From contig OZ245815.1 in the NCBI GenBank assembly GCA_965228425.1, positions 2,232,001 through 2,296,000 on the forward strand: a DNA stretch of 64,000 nt. Reading direction: 5' to 3'. Below the pieces are notes generated by a model. The model was not told the DNA's origin and did no database searches. It saw only the letters and a program-made list of their open reading frames with translations. Shown here piece by piece: positions 27,326 to 35,976 of this stretch (positions are counted from its first letter, which is position 1; every line of letters starts with the position of its first letter). Source of the stretch: JAJFJD01 sp965228425 (GTDB lineage: Bacteria > Pseudomonadota > Alphaproteobacteria > UBA8366). The position numbers and the translations under genes were made by a program.

Positions 27326-28846
27326 TCAATCCCCCAACTGTTTTGGAATGCGGACCAGTAGGATCAGCGGCAATACGATGACGCAGGCGGCGGTATACAA
27401 GCCGAAGGCGTTGAGATACCCGAGCATCGCCGCCTGCCGGCCAATTTCGCCGCCCATCGCCGCCAGGCCGGAGAGGTTTTCGATATCCCAGGCGTTGGGC
27501 AGGTTCGGAAAGGCCAGCCGTTCGTTGAAGGGCGAGATGTATTCGGTCAGCCAGGCGTGATTCATCTGCCCGGTACGAACCAATGTGGTGACGCTTGCGG
27601 AAATGAAGATGCTGCTGCCTAGGTTTCGCAGCAGATGGAAGACGCCGGTCGATTCCGACAGGAAGCGCCGGTCGAGGGTCGAGAAGGTTGCGACCACCAG
27701 CGGCACCCAGATCAACCCCACTGCGGTGCCTTGCATGATGCTTGTCACCGCGACCTCGGCATTGGTGACGGTCATGTCGAACTGCATCATCATGATGCCG
27801 GACACCGCCTGGACGCCGAAGCCGACGGTCATGCCGATCCTGGGATCCAGCTTGCCGATCCACATGGCGAGAAAGAACCCGATCACGGCGCCGATGCCCC
27901 GGCAGGCGATCAGAAATCCTATTATGGAATCAGGATACTCCATCAGGTCTTTGAGCATCGGTGGCAACATCACCATCGGGGTGAAGTTCAGCATGCCGTA
28001 AACCAGAACGATGATCAGGCCGAGGCTGTAATTTCGGTCGAGCAGATGCCGCGGATTCAGGAAGGGCGCGCGGGCGGTCAGGCTGTGGACGATAAAGACG
28101 TAAAGCGCGACCCCTGCGATTGCGGTCTCGATGATGATCTCGCGGGAGTCGAACCAATCCTCCTGTTGCCCGCGGTCGAGGATGAGCTGCAGGCAGGTCA
28201 CCGCCAGCGACAGCGATAGGAACCCGGCCCAGTCGAACCGGACACCGCGTTCCCGGCCGCCTTCGGTGAGGGAGGCCCAAAGTCCCGCCCAGGCGACGGC
28301 GCTGATCGGAACGATGAGCCAAAAGGTCCAGCGCCAGTCGTAGATTTCGCTCAAGGCGCCGCCGAACACCGGGCCGAAGATCGGGCCGACCACGACGCCC
28401 ATGCCGAAGATCGCGGTCACGGTGCCGTGCTGTTTCTTCGGGTAAATGGCGAGCAGGATGGCGTTCGACAGCGGCGTCATCGGTGCCCCGAACCCGCCTT
28501 GCAAAATTCGGTAGACGATAAGGGATTCCAGGGATTCCGCCATGCCGCAGAGCACCGTCGCGATGGTGAATCCGGCGAGGCAGTACAGCATGACGTTGCG
28601 CCAGCCGAAGGTCGCACTCAGCCAGCCCGCCATGGGCGTCATGATGGCGGTGGCCAGGATATTCAGCGTCACGATCCAGGAAATCTGATCCTGCGTGGCC
28701 GACAGGCTGCCTTGCATCTGCGGCAGGATGACCGTGACCATCAGGAAGGTCATGCCGTACAGCGTCTGCGACAGCGTGACCGATGCCAAGATCGCGCCCC
28801 GGCGGAAGGGCGTGTATTCGACTGGGGTGACGACGTCGGCGGTCAT
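27326..28846 (-). CDS. MFS multidrug efflux transporter, DHA2 (EmrB/QacA) family
   Basis: A 506-residue inner-membrane protein with about 14 hydrophobic segments, the DHA2 layout. Motif A appears as MAGWLSATFGWRNVM near residue 75, and motif C-like VVVGPIFGPVFGG near 150, marking a proton-coupled antiporter. The EmrA-type membrane fusion partner is not present here. It is transcribed leftward with the 345-residue protein, divergent from an enoyl-CoA hydratase gene 129 bases away. Confidence 0.9.
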   Translation of the reverse strand: MTADVVTPVEYTPFRRGAILASVTLSQTLYGMTFLMVTVILPQMQGSLSATQDQISWIVTLNILATAIMTPMAGWLSATFGWRNVMLYCLAGFTIATVLCGMAESLESLIVYRILQGGFGAPMTPLSNAILLAIYPKKQHGTVTAIFGMGVVVGPIFGPVFGGALSEIYDWRWTFWLIVPISAVAWAGLWASLTEGGRERGVRFDWAGFLSLSLAVTCLQLILDRGQQEDWFDSREIIIETAIAGVALYVFIVHSLTARAPFLNPRHLLDRNYSLGLIIVLVYGMLNFTPMVMLPPMLKDLMEYPDSIIGFLIACRGIGAVIGFFLAMWIGKLDPRIGMTVGFGVQAVSGIMMMQFDMTVTNAEVAVTSIMQGTAVGLIWVPLVVATFSTLDRRFLSESTGVFHLLRNLGSSIFISASVTTLVRTGQMNHAWLTEYISPFNERLAFPNLPNAWDIENLSGLAAMGGEIGRQAAMLGYLNAFGLYTAACVIVLPLILLVRIPKQLGD

Positions 28847-28975
28847 GCGGCGCGCGGTCCATGAGGATTTGGCCCGGCGCCCGTAGCGGCTTGAGCAAAA
28901 GCCGTTTTCTTGCGGACCGAGCCGTGGTTTGTTCGGGCGCAGGGTAGGAAAAGAACGGAGCGATGGAAACCACTC

Positions 28976-29782
28976 ATGAGCAGCGCTAGCGATATCGTTT
29001 TGGCTGACCGGCGGGACGCGGTTCTTTGGCTTACGATAAACCGGCCCGACCGTCGGAACGCCTTGAACGGCTTGGTTTTCGACGCACTCCTTACGGCGCT
29101 GTCCGCTGCCGATGCGGACCCGTCAATCCGGGCCGTGGTCCTGACCGGGGCGGGCGAGAAGGCATTCTCGGCCGGGGCCGATCTCAAGCCCGACACGCAA
29201 TACACCGCACTGACGCTAGACGAGGCCGCGTTGGAGCATCCCTATGTCCAATTCGCCCGTGGCGTGCGGAGATTCAGCAAGCCTTTGATCGCGCGGGTCA
29301 ACGGTGACGCGCTGGCCGGCGGTCTCGGCGTTCTGTCACTCTGCGATATGGCCGTGGCGGCGGATCATGCACGGTGCGGTCTGCCGGAGGTCAAGATTGG
29401 GCTGTTCCCATTGCTGATCGTGGCGTCGCTCCGCCGGCTCATCCCGCGCCGGGTCCTCATGGAAATGGCGATTACCGGCGAGTTCGTCGATTGCGCCGCC
29501 GCCAAGGACATGGGTTTGTTGAACCATGTCGTGCCGGCGGCGGAATTGGACGCCAAGGTCCAATGGCTGGTCGATCGCATTCTGGACAAATCGCCCACGT
29601 CGGTGCGTCGCGGCAAGGTCGCGCTGTGCCGCATGTGGGAGATGACCGAGGACGACTCGCTCGCCCATGGTCAATCGGAACTGGCGCTGCTGTTCGCGAC
29701 CGCCGATCACAAGGAAGGGCTCGCGGCCTTCAACGAAAAACGGTTGCCGGACTGGCCAAGTCTTGTCGGTGAAAAGGACTAG
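28976..29782 (+). CDS. Enoyl-CoA hydratase/isomerase family protein
   Basis: A 268-residue crotonase-fold enzyme. VLTGAGEKAFSAGADLKPD and VNGDALAGGLGVLSLCDMAVA supply the CoA-binding oxyanion loops. The segment CGLPEVKIGLFPLLIVASL retains a Glu at the hydratase position, although the second Glu is not evident. ATG 28976 is preferred over the upstream ATG 28910 because the extra residues do not look like protein. It overlaps the convergent flavodoxin-like gene by four bases (shared CTAG). Confidence 0.87.
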   Translation: MSSASDIVLADRRDAVLWLTINRPDRRNALNGLVFDALLTALSAADADPSIRAVVLTGAGEKAFSAGADLKPDTQYTALTLDEAALEHPYVQFARGVRRFSKPLIARVNGDALAGGLGVLSLCDMAVAADHARCGLPEVKIGLFPLLIVASLRRLIPRRVLMEMAITGEFVDCAAAKDMGLLNHVVPAAELDAKVQWLVDRILDKSPTSVRRGKVALCRMWEMTEDDSLAHGQSELALLFATADHKEGLAAFNEKRLPDWPSLVGEKD

Positions 29783-30285
29783 GTACCGTCCGGTTCGATC
29801 CCGCGGCGGAGACCGGCCGCGAAGCTGTGAACCACCTCCGGGAGTGCGTCTCCGTTCACGTCGTCACTGCTCAGGGTCAATGCCGCATCGATTTGGCGCG
29901 GCAGGAGCGATGTCATCATCTCGATCGCTTTTTCCGGTGGCGAGTGTCCGCCGAAGGTGAGAAAGACGGCAACCCGGGCGGGCAACGCGGGTGCACGGTC
30001 CAGATAGGCGCGAATCGGGAGTGCCGGATAGCTTGTCCAGATTGGGCCGCCGATCAGGACGAGGTCATAGTCGGATGGATTCTTCGCCGGAATGCTGATC
30101 GGCGGCAGATTGCCGCGGACGCTGTCATAGCCCGCCCGCAGATACCGCAGGCCGCCGGGCCGGTATCTCTCGCACTGGATTTCGTCGACATCGGCCTTCA
30201 GTTCCGTGGCCAAGGCGTTGGCGAGCGTCCGGGTCGTACCCGTTCGCGTGTAATAGACGATGAGCGTTCGCACCGGCATCTCCAC
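29779..30285 (-). CDS. Flavodoxin-like protein
   Basis: A 168-residue protein with the FMN phosphate-binding loop YYTRTGTTRTLANALA at residues 11-26, followed by DYDLVLIGGPIWTSYPALPI and FLTFGGHSPPEKAIEMM, as in flavodoxins and WrbA-like flavoproteins. It would carry electrons or reduce quinones in the cytoplasm. Single gene; the stop overlaps that of the convergent hydratase gene. The redox partner is unknown. Confidence 0.87.
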   Translation of the reverse strand: MEMPVRTLIVYYTRTGTTRTLANALATELKADVDEIQCERYRPGGLRYLRAGYDSVRGNLPPISIPAKNPSDYDLVLIGGPIWTSYPALPIRAYLDRAPALPARVAVFLTFGGHSPPEKAIEMMTSLLPRQIDAALTLSSDDVNGDALPEVVHSFAAGLRRGIEPDGT

Positions 30286-30482
30286 GATTGTCCGGGAGCA
30301 GAGTCAATTCGATCCTCTGTTTCTGCCTTGATGCCGATCAATCGAATCGGAGAAGGGGCTTGGCGCACGCCCTCGCGCCGCGATCACGAACCTGTAGGTT
30401 GTTTGCGACGGGAAAGACCGGTAAGGAGCGGTATCTAGGCACTCCTGTGTCTCGCCTCAGACCACCGGTTCGGAGATTTTGA

Positions 30483-31862
30483 GTGGAATCCTTTGCGTTG
30501 ATCGGTTTTTGCGGATTGCTGGCCGTTGTCAGCTACCTGATCTCGCCTCGCGTCCATACGGTGCAGGCGTTCTTCCGTGGCTATTCGGACACCGGCGAGG
30601 CGCCGGGCTTGCTGACGCTGATCTTCTCGCAGGTGACGACCTGGATCTTCGCGCGGTCGCTCATGAATGCCGGGATTCTGGGATATTTTTACGGCATTTC
30701 CGGTGCGCTCGCGTATACCGCCTACTATCTGTCCTTCTTGACCGGGGCTTATATCGTCGACGGCATCCGCTTCCGGCACGGTTTCGGCAGCGTTCAGGAT
30801 TTTCTGGTATCGCGCTTCGGCCGGCTCGGCGCCGGCGCATACAACTGTGTCGCCGGTATCCGCCTGTTGAGCGAGGTCTTCGCCAATCTGCTGGTCATTG
30901 GCATCATCTTCGGCGTTGCCGGGTCGACGGCCTATATCGTGTCGATCCTGGCGGTGGCGGCGATCACGCTCGGTTATTCGATGATGGGCGGGCTGCGGGC
31001 GTCGCTGCGGACGGACGTGATGCAGATGATCCTTCTGATTGTCGTATTGGCGGTTCTCTTCGGACAGACACTGTGGATCGACGGGTTTGCCTTCCCGGCG
31101 ATCGTGGCGAGCAGCCCGGACCTCGCCGGACCAGGCTGGGTCTTGCTCGCCGTCGCCTTGTTGCAGATCTGGAGCTATCCGATGCACGACCCGGTCATGA
31201 TGGACCGGGGTTTCGTGGCCGATCGCGACACCACGCGCCGCAGCTTTCTGCATGCGTGGTGGCTGTCGTCGATCTGCATCCTGGTGTTCGGGCTAATCGG
31301 CGTGCACGCGGGGTTGGTAAAGCTGGATGGCGAAACGATGGTCGTCACCCTGATGCGCATCTTCGGCGACACGACCATGCTGCTCTTCAATGTCGCGCTG
31401 GTTCTGTCGGCGGTCTCCACCCTCGATTCCACCTTTTCGAGCGCGGCCAAGCTCAGCATTGTCGATATGCGCCTGGCCGACCCGACGCCCCGCAACGGGC
31501 GGATCGCGATGGCTCTGTTCTTTGTCGGCGGGCTGGCCTTCCTGTTCTTCGGCGGCCGCGACCTGTTCGCCGCCGTCGCGGTCAGCGGCACCGCGTCGAT
31601 GTTCCTGGCGCCGGTGATCTTCTTCTGCGTCTGGGGCGGACGGCAGGTGGCGCCCTGGGCATTCGCCGTTGCCTTCGTCGCCGCGATCGGCGGGGCGGGA
31701 CTCTACATGGTCGAAAGCAGCGGCTATCTCTCGATGATCGAGCCACTGGTCGGTGTCTCTCACAAATACGCCAAACTGTTGGTCATCTCGGCCAGTGTGA
31801 TGGTGATCGGCTGTGGCGCATTTGCCCTCGGCCTGCGGCGCGACGCCAAGGCACCGGTTTGA
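30483..31862 (+). CDS. Sodium:solute symporter family transporter
   Basis: A 459-residue inner-membrane protein with about 12-13 hydrophobic segments. LLSEVFANLLVIGIIFGVAG and YSMMGGLRASLRTDVMQMIL (about residue 165-185) match the central SSS signature around TM5-6, and VLSAVSTLDSTFSSAAKLSI near 300 holds the conserved sodium-site Ser residues. The start is GTG at 30483, with GGAG 7 bases upstream. The likely substrate is an organic solute, unnamed. Confidence 0.86.
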   Translation: MESFALIGFCGLLAVVSYLISPRVHTVQAFFRGYSDTGEAPGLLTLIFSQVTTWIFARSLMNAGILGYFYGISGALAYTAYYLSFLTGAYIVDGIRFRHGFGSVQDFLVSRFGRLGAGAYNCVAGIRLLSEVFANLLVIGIIFGVAGSTAYIVSILAVAAITLGYSMMGGLRASLRTDVMQMILLIVVLAVLFGQTLWIDGFAFPAIVASSPDLAGPGWVLLAVALLQIWSYPMHDPVMMDRGFVADRDTTRRSFLHAWWLSSICILVFGLIGVHAGLVKLDGETMVVTLMRIFGDTTMLLFNVALVLSAVSTLDSTFSSAAKLSIVDMRLADPTPRNGRIAMALFFVGGLAFLFFGGRDLFAAVAVSGTASMFLAPVIFFCVWGGRQVAPWAFAVAFVAAIGGAGLYMVESSGYLSMIEPLVGVSHKYAKLLVISASVMVIGCGAFALGLRRDAKAPV

Positions 31863-31948
31863 GAATCGGACCCTCTTTCTAGGAGTGGCGCGCGCGGCCC
31901 TGCATCCGTACAATCCGGCGCAACGAACAGGATGCAGGGACAGACCGA

Positions 31949-33115
31949 ATGGATTTCGTACTCACGCCCGAGCAGGAGGCGATCCGCGAGAATGTGGAGC
32001 GCCTATGCGCCCGTTTCGATGACGATTACTGGCTCGACCGGGACGAAACCGGCGATTTTCCGGACGATTTCCACAAGGCGATGGCGGAGGCTGGCTGGCT
32101 CGGCGTCGCCATGCCCGAGGAATATGGCGGCGCCGATCTCGGCGTCACCGAAGCTGCGATTCTGATGCACACGGTGGCGAAGTCGTCGGGCGCGATGAGC
32201 GCTGCCTCGGCGATTCACATCAACATCTTCGGTCCGCACCCGATCGTCGTTTTCGGCAACGACGAGCAGAAGGCCCGCTGGCTGCCGGACCTGATCCAGG
32301 GCAAGACGATTTCCTGCTTCGGCGTGACCGAGCCGGATGCCGGCCTCAACACCACCAAGATCAAGACCAAGGCCGAGCGCAGCGGCAACGGCTATGTCGC
32401 CAACGGCAAGAAGATCTGGACCACCACGGCGCAGGAAGCCAAGAAAATCATGCTGCTGGCGCGGACCACGCCGCTCGAGGAGTGCGCCAAGCCGACCGAA
32501 GGGCTGAGCCTGTTCTATACCGACCTGGACCGGAACCATTGCGACGTCCGCGAGATTCCGAAGATGGGGCGGAAGGCGGTGGATTCGAACGAGGTGTTCA
32601 TCGACGGCCTGCCGATCCCGTTGGAAGACCGGATCGGCGAAGAGGGGATGGGCTTCCGCTACCTGCTGCACAGCCTCAACCCGGAACGCGTGCTGGTCGG
32701 CGTCGAAGGCATCGGCATCGGGCAGAATGCGCTCGCCCGCGCGGTGCAATACGCCAAGGACCGGGTGGTGTTCGACCGGCCGATCGGGGCCAATCAGGCG
32801 ATCCAGCATCCGCTGGCGGAAATTTGGTGCGAGTTGGAGGCGGCATATCTGATGGCGATGCAGGCGGCGTCGCTCTACGACAAAGGTTTGCCCTGCGGCG
32901 CGCAGGCCAATGCAGCCAAGTATCTCGGCGGCGAGGTGGGCTTCAAAGCCTGCCAGCAGGCGATCATGACCCATGGCGGCATGGGCTACGCCAAGGAATT
33001 CCACGTGGAGCGCTTGCTGCGCGAGGTGCTGATCTGCCGCATCGCACCGGTCAGCCCGCAACTGATCCTCAACTACATTTCCGAACGCGTGCTCGGCCTG
33101 CCGCGCTCCTACTAG
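31949..33115 (+). CDS. Acyl-CoA dehydrogenase
   Basis: A 388-residue FAD enzyme. MDFVLTPEQEAIRENVERL begins the N-terminal domain, CFGVTEPDAGLNTTKIKTKA is the FAD/substrate strand, and THGGMGYAKEFHVERLLREV is the C-terminal FAD-binding signature. The loop where many relatives have GTSEI reads VSPQLI here, with Gln instead of the catalytic Glu. It leads a short plus-strand unit with the hotdog gene 41 bases downstream. Confidence 0.9.
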   Translation: MDFVLTPEQEAIRENVERLCARFDDDYWLDRDETGDFPDDFHKAMAEAGWLGVAMPEEYGGADLGVTEAAILMHTVAKSSGAMSAASAIHINIFGPHPIVVFGNDEQKARWLPDLIQGKTISCFGVTEPDAGLNTTKIKTKAERSGNGYVANGKKIWTTTAQEAKKIMLLARTTPLEECAKPTEGLSLFYTDLDRNHCDVREIPKMGRKAVDSNEVFIDGLPIPLEDRIGEEGMGFRYLLHSLNPERVLVGVEGIGIGQNALARAVQYAKDRVVFDRPIGANQAIQHPLAEIWCELEAAYLMAMQAASLYDKGLPCGAQANAAKYLGGEVGFKACQQAIMTHGGMGYAKEFHVERLLREVLICRIAPVSPQLILNYISERVLGLPRSY

Positions 33116-33156
33116 GCGTGGCGCTCGACCGAAATCTAAACAAGGGAGACTCCAAG

Positions 33157-33630
33157 ATGAGCGATATGCCGACCGTCGGCATCGGTTTCCACTACGACGA
33201 GCTCGAAGTGGGCCAAAAATTCAAGACACTGGGCCGCACGATCACGGTGCCGGATATCGTCAACTTCGTCGGCGCGACGGGCTCGGTCGAGGTCCTGTTT
33301 ACCGACATGGAATATTTACGGAACGAGACCAGCTTCGAGGGCCGATTGGTGCCGGGCGCGTTGGTCTACTGCATGGCCGAAGGACTGTTGATGCAGTCCA
33401 CGATGCAGAAGACGGGTCTCGCCTTCCTCAGTATGGAGTTCAACATCGAAGGGCCGTGTTTTGCCGGCGACACGATCCATGTCGAGGTCGAGGTCACGGA
33501 GATCAAGAAGACCTCGAAGGGCAACCGCGCCCTGGTGCGGACCAAGAACACGATCAAGAACCAGAAGGGCGAGACGCTGATCGTCTATACCCCGCTGCGC
33601 ATGATGAAGGGACGGCCGGAGGCGGCGTAA
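33157..33630 (+). CDS. MaoC/hotdog-fold dehydratase-like protein
   Basis: A 157-residue single-hotdog protein (FHYDELEVGQKFKTLGRTIT, DIVNFVGATGS, RLVPGALVYCMAEGLLMQ), the layout of MaoC-like acyl-CoA dehydratases and hydratases. The usual catalytic Asp/His pair of MaoC is not obvious, since the F.xxG.xNPxHxD region reads NFVGATGSVEVLFTDMEY. ATG 33157 follows AGGGAG; the longer open frame is a shadow of the dehydrogenase gene. It probably acts with the adjacent acyl-CoA dehydrogenase. Confidence 0.82.
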   Translation: MSDMPTVGIGFHYDELEVGQKFKTLGRTITVPDIVNFVGATGSVEVLFTDMEYLRNETSFEGRLVPGALVYCMAEGLLMQSTMQKTGLAFLSMEFNIEGPCFAGDTIHVEVEVTEIKKTSKGNRALVRTKNTIKNQKGETLIVYTPLRMMKGRPEAA

Positions 33631-33640
33631 GCAGACATAG

Positions 33641-33710
33641 CCGTCATTTCCGCGCAAGCGGGAACCCAATCATCGGCTCACATGGATCCCCGCTTTCGCG
33701 GGGATGACGG
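33641..33710. repeat. REP-like inverted repeat pair, copy 1
   Basis: Two inverted copies of a roughly 28-base unit face each other. The left arm starts CCGTCATTTCCGCGCAAGCG and the right arm read on the minus strand starts CCGTCATCCCCGCGAAAGCG. Each arm is also an imperfect hairpin. It lies just after the hotdog gene and before the convergent SDR gene, the usual place for such elements. A related copy lies at 46631-46700. Confidence 0.8.
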
Positions 33711-33741
33711 TGTGGTTTGGTGTCATTCGTCTCAACCCGCC

Positions 33742-34611
33742 TCAAATCTTGAAATAGTCGGGCCGGCCGGTGGGCCAGGGGTCGCCCCACATCTGTTGGC
33801 CGCCGTCGACGGTGACCACTTCGCCGGTGATGAACTTGCCCGAGGACGCGGCAAGGTAGACGCAGGCCTCGGCGATGTCATGGGCGTCGCCGTGGCGGCG
33901 CATCGGGTTGGATTCCTTGTAGGTGGCGGCGCCTTCCTCGGGATAGACGTTGAAGCCCTCGGTTTCGCAACAGCCGGGGGCGACGCAGTTCACCCGGATG
34001 TTCAGCGGCGCCCATTCCACCGCGACGCTCTTCGACAGATAGATCACGCCGGCCCGCGCCGCGGCGGTATGGGCGATGCCCGGCATGCCGCGCCAGATAT
34101 CGGCGACGATGTTGACGATGTTTCCGGGCTTACCTTCATCGCGCCAGCGTTGGGCGGCGGCCTGCATCATGTACCAACTGCCGTTCAGGTTGGTGTCGAT
34201 CACCGCATTGAAGCCTTTCGGCGAGAACTCGATCGCCGATTGCGGGAACTGGCCGCCCGCGTTGTTCACCAGCACGTCGAGACCGCCGCAGGTGTCCCAG
34301 GCATAGTCGATCAGCGCTTTCACCTGATCCGGATCGCGGATGCTCATGGCCTGGTGTTCCACGCGGCCGCCGAGGGATCGGAAGAACTCGGCGGCCCCGG
34401 CGATCTTTTCCGCGTCACGGCCGCAGACCAGCAACGTCGCGCCGAGCCGGGCGAACAGGGTCGCGATTGCCTTGCCGAGTCCGCTACCTGCGCCGGAGAC
34501 GAGGACGGTCTGACCCGTGAACAGATCGTCGCGATACACCGTCGCCTGGCGGCGCAGGTCGTCCTCCGTGAACCCGAATTTCTGATCCTGGTTCGGCGTG
34601 TCGTTAGCCAT
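33742..34611 (-). CDS. SDR-family oxidoreductase (2,4-dienoyl-CoA reductase-like)
   Basis: A 289-residue SDR with SGAGSGLGKAIATLF (NAD(P) loop), NNAGGQFPQSAIEFSPKG and HTAAARAGVIYLSKSVAVEW. As in mammalian DECR-type reductases the classical catalytic Tyr of YxxxK is absent; here the pattern reads TAAAR, so even the Lys is replaced by Arg. Such enzymes reduce unsaturated acyl-CoAs. It is transcribed toward the hotdog gene and faces the next dehydrogenase gene across a shared upstream region. Confidence 0.86.
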   Translation of the reverse strand: MANDTPNQDQKFGFTEDDLRRQATVYRDDLFTGQTVLVSGAGSGLGKAIATLFARLGATLLVCGRDAEKIAGAAEFFRSLGGRVEHQAMSIRDPDQVKALIDYAWDTCGGLDVLVNNAGGQFPQSAIEFSPKGFNAVIDTNLNGSWYMMQAAAQRWRDEGKPGNIVNIVADIWRGMPGIAHTAAARAGVIYLSKSVAVEWAPLNIRVNCVAPGCCETEGFNVYPEEGAATYKESNPMRRHGDAHDIAEACVYLAASSGKFITGEVVTVDGGQQMWGDPWPTGRPDYFKI

Positions 34612-34754
34612 GGTGCGGCGTCCTCAATCGGATAGCGTTGGAGGGTTGGAGGAAACGAACGAAGCCCGAATGTGAAGCGGCGTCAACACCCCGCTGCGGC
34701 GATTTCGGGAGCGTCGATCTTTCCCCGCCGTCCCGGACTGGATATGGTCGGCGC

Positions 34755-35915
34755 ATGGACTTTTCACTGACCCCGGAACAGGAAGCGATCCGCGAGACGG
34801 CAGACCGCTTCGCCCGCGAGAAACTGGCGCCGCGCTATCTCGATTGCGCCGCCAGCGGACGGCTCGACCGCGACCTGTTGCAGGAAATGGGATCGCTCGG
34901 CCTGATTGCGCCCGATTTGCCCGAGGAGCATGGCGGCTACGGATTGGACGGCATGACGAGCGGCTTGATCGTCGAGGCGCTGGCCTATGGCGACTTCAAT
35001 ATGTCCTATATTCCGCTGCTGACCGGTCTCTGCGGTCAAATCCTCTGCGATCACGGGAAGCCCGAGTTGGCCGGGCACTGGGTACCGAAGCTGGTTGGCG
35101 GCGAGGCGCTGATCGGCTTGGCCTTGACCGAACCGCGCGGCGGCACCGATGCGGCAAACCTACAGCTTCGCGCCGAGAAGCAGGGCAACAGCGGTTACCG
35201 GCTGAACGGCGAGAAGACGTCGATCTCACTGTCCGATCAGGCAGATGCTTTCGTGGTGTTCGCGCGGACCGGCGATTCGGACGAGGGCGCAAAGGGCGTC
35301 AGCGCTTTTATGGTGCCGACGGACCTGCCGGGGATTTCACGCTCGCATTTCGACGATTTCGGCTCGGAATCCGTTGGGCGCGGCTCGCTGTTCTTCGACG
35401 ATGTGGACGTGCCGGCGGAGAACCTGCTCGGCCGGGAAGGCGGCGGCTTCTATCAGGTGATGCAGGGCTTCGACTACAGCCGTGCGCTGATCGGCTTGCA
35501 ATGCGTGGGGGCGGCGCAAGCGTCGCTCGACGAGAGTTGGGCGCATATCCAGGAACGCCGCGCTTTCGACCGGCCGCTCGCCGAATTCCAGGGCGTGAGC
35601 TTCCCGCTCTCCGAGGGGGAGACCTTCATGCAGGCGGCGCGGCTGATGTGCTACGAGACGCTGTGGCTGCGCGACAACGGCCAGCCGCACACCGATAAGG
35701 CGGCGATGTGCAAATGGTACGCGCCGAAGATGGCGGTCGACGTGATCCACAACTGCCTGCTGATCCACGGCCACGCCGGGTATTCCAAGGACTCGCCTCA
35801 CCAACAGCGATTGCGCGATGTCATTGGGCTGGAAATCGGCGACGGTACCGCGCAAATCTCGAAACTCATCATCGCCCGGGAAAAGGTCGGCAGCGCGGCG
35901 GTGCAATACCGCTGA
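34755..35915 (+). CDS. Acyl-CoA dehydrogenase resembling cyclohexanecarboxyl-CoA dehydrogenase
   Basis: A 386-residue acyl-CoA dehydrogenase. The C-terminal loop reads LEIGDGTAQISKL, lacking the usual Glu and matching the pattern of cyclohexane-1-carboxyl-CoA dehydrogenases (AliB/BadJ), where an Asp elsewhere acts as base. ATG 34755 is chosen since the 39 upstream residues are not family-like. An alicyclic acid role is inferred from this loop only; the neighbouring SDR and hotdog genes would fit a CoA-ester pathway. Confidence 0.85.
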   Translation: MDFSLTPEQEAIRETADRFAREKLAPRYLDCAASGRLDRDLLQEMGSLGLIAPDLPEEHGGYGLDGMTSGLIVEALAYGDFNMSYIPLLTGLCGQILCDHGKPELAGHWVPKLVGGEALIGLALTEPRGGTDAANLQLRAEKQGNSGYRLNGEKTSISLSDQADAFVVFARTGDSDEGAKGVSAFMVPTDLPGISRSHFDDFGSESVGRGSLFFDDVDVPAENLLGREGGGFYQVMQGFDYSRALIGLQCVGAAQASLDESWAHIQERRAFDRPLAEFQGVSFPLSEGETFMQAARLMCYETLWLRDNGQPHTDKAAMCKWYAPKMAVDVIHNCLLIHGHAGYSKDSPHQQRLRDVIGLEIGDGTAQISKLIIAREKVGSAAVQYR

Positions 35916-35976
35916 TCCCGAGCGTGTTTTGCAAGCTTTGGCACTTGGCGGTAGGGTGACGTCAGAGGAGAATCCG

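Noticed and set aside
30479..31882. A 467-codon plus-strand frame overlapping the symporter
   Set aside because: The product is Arg-rich without membrane segments, whereas the frame from 30483 gives a complete symporter.
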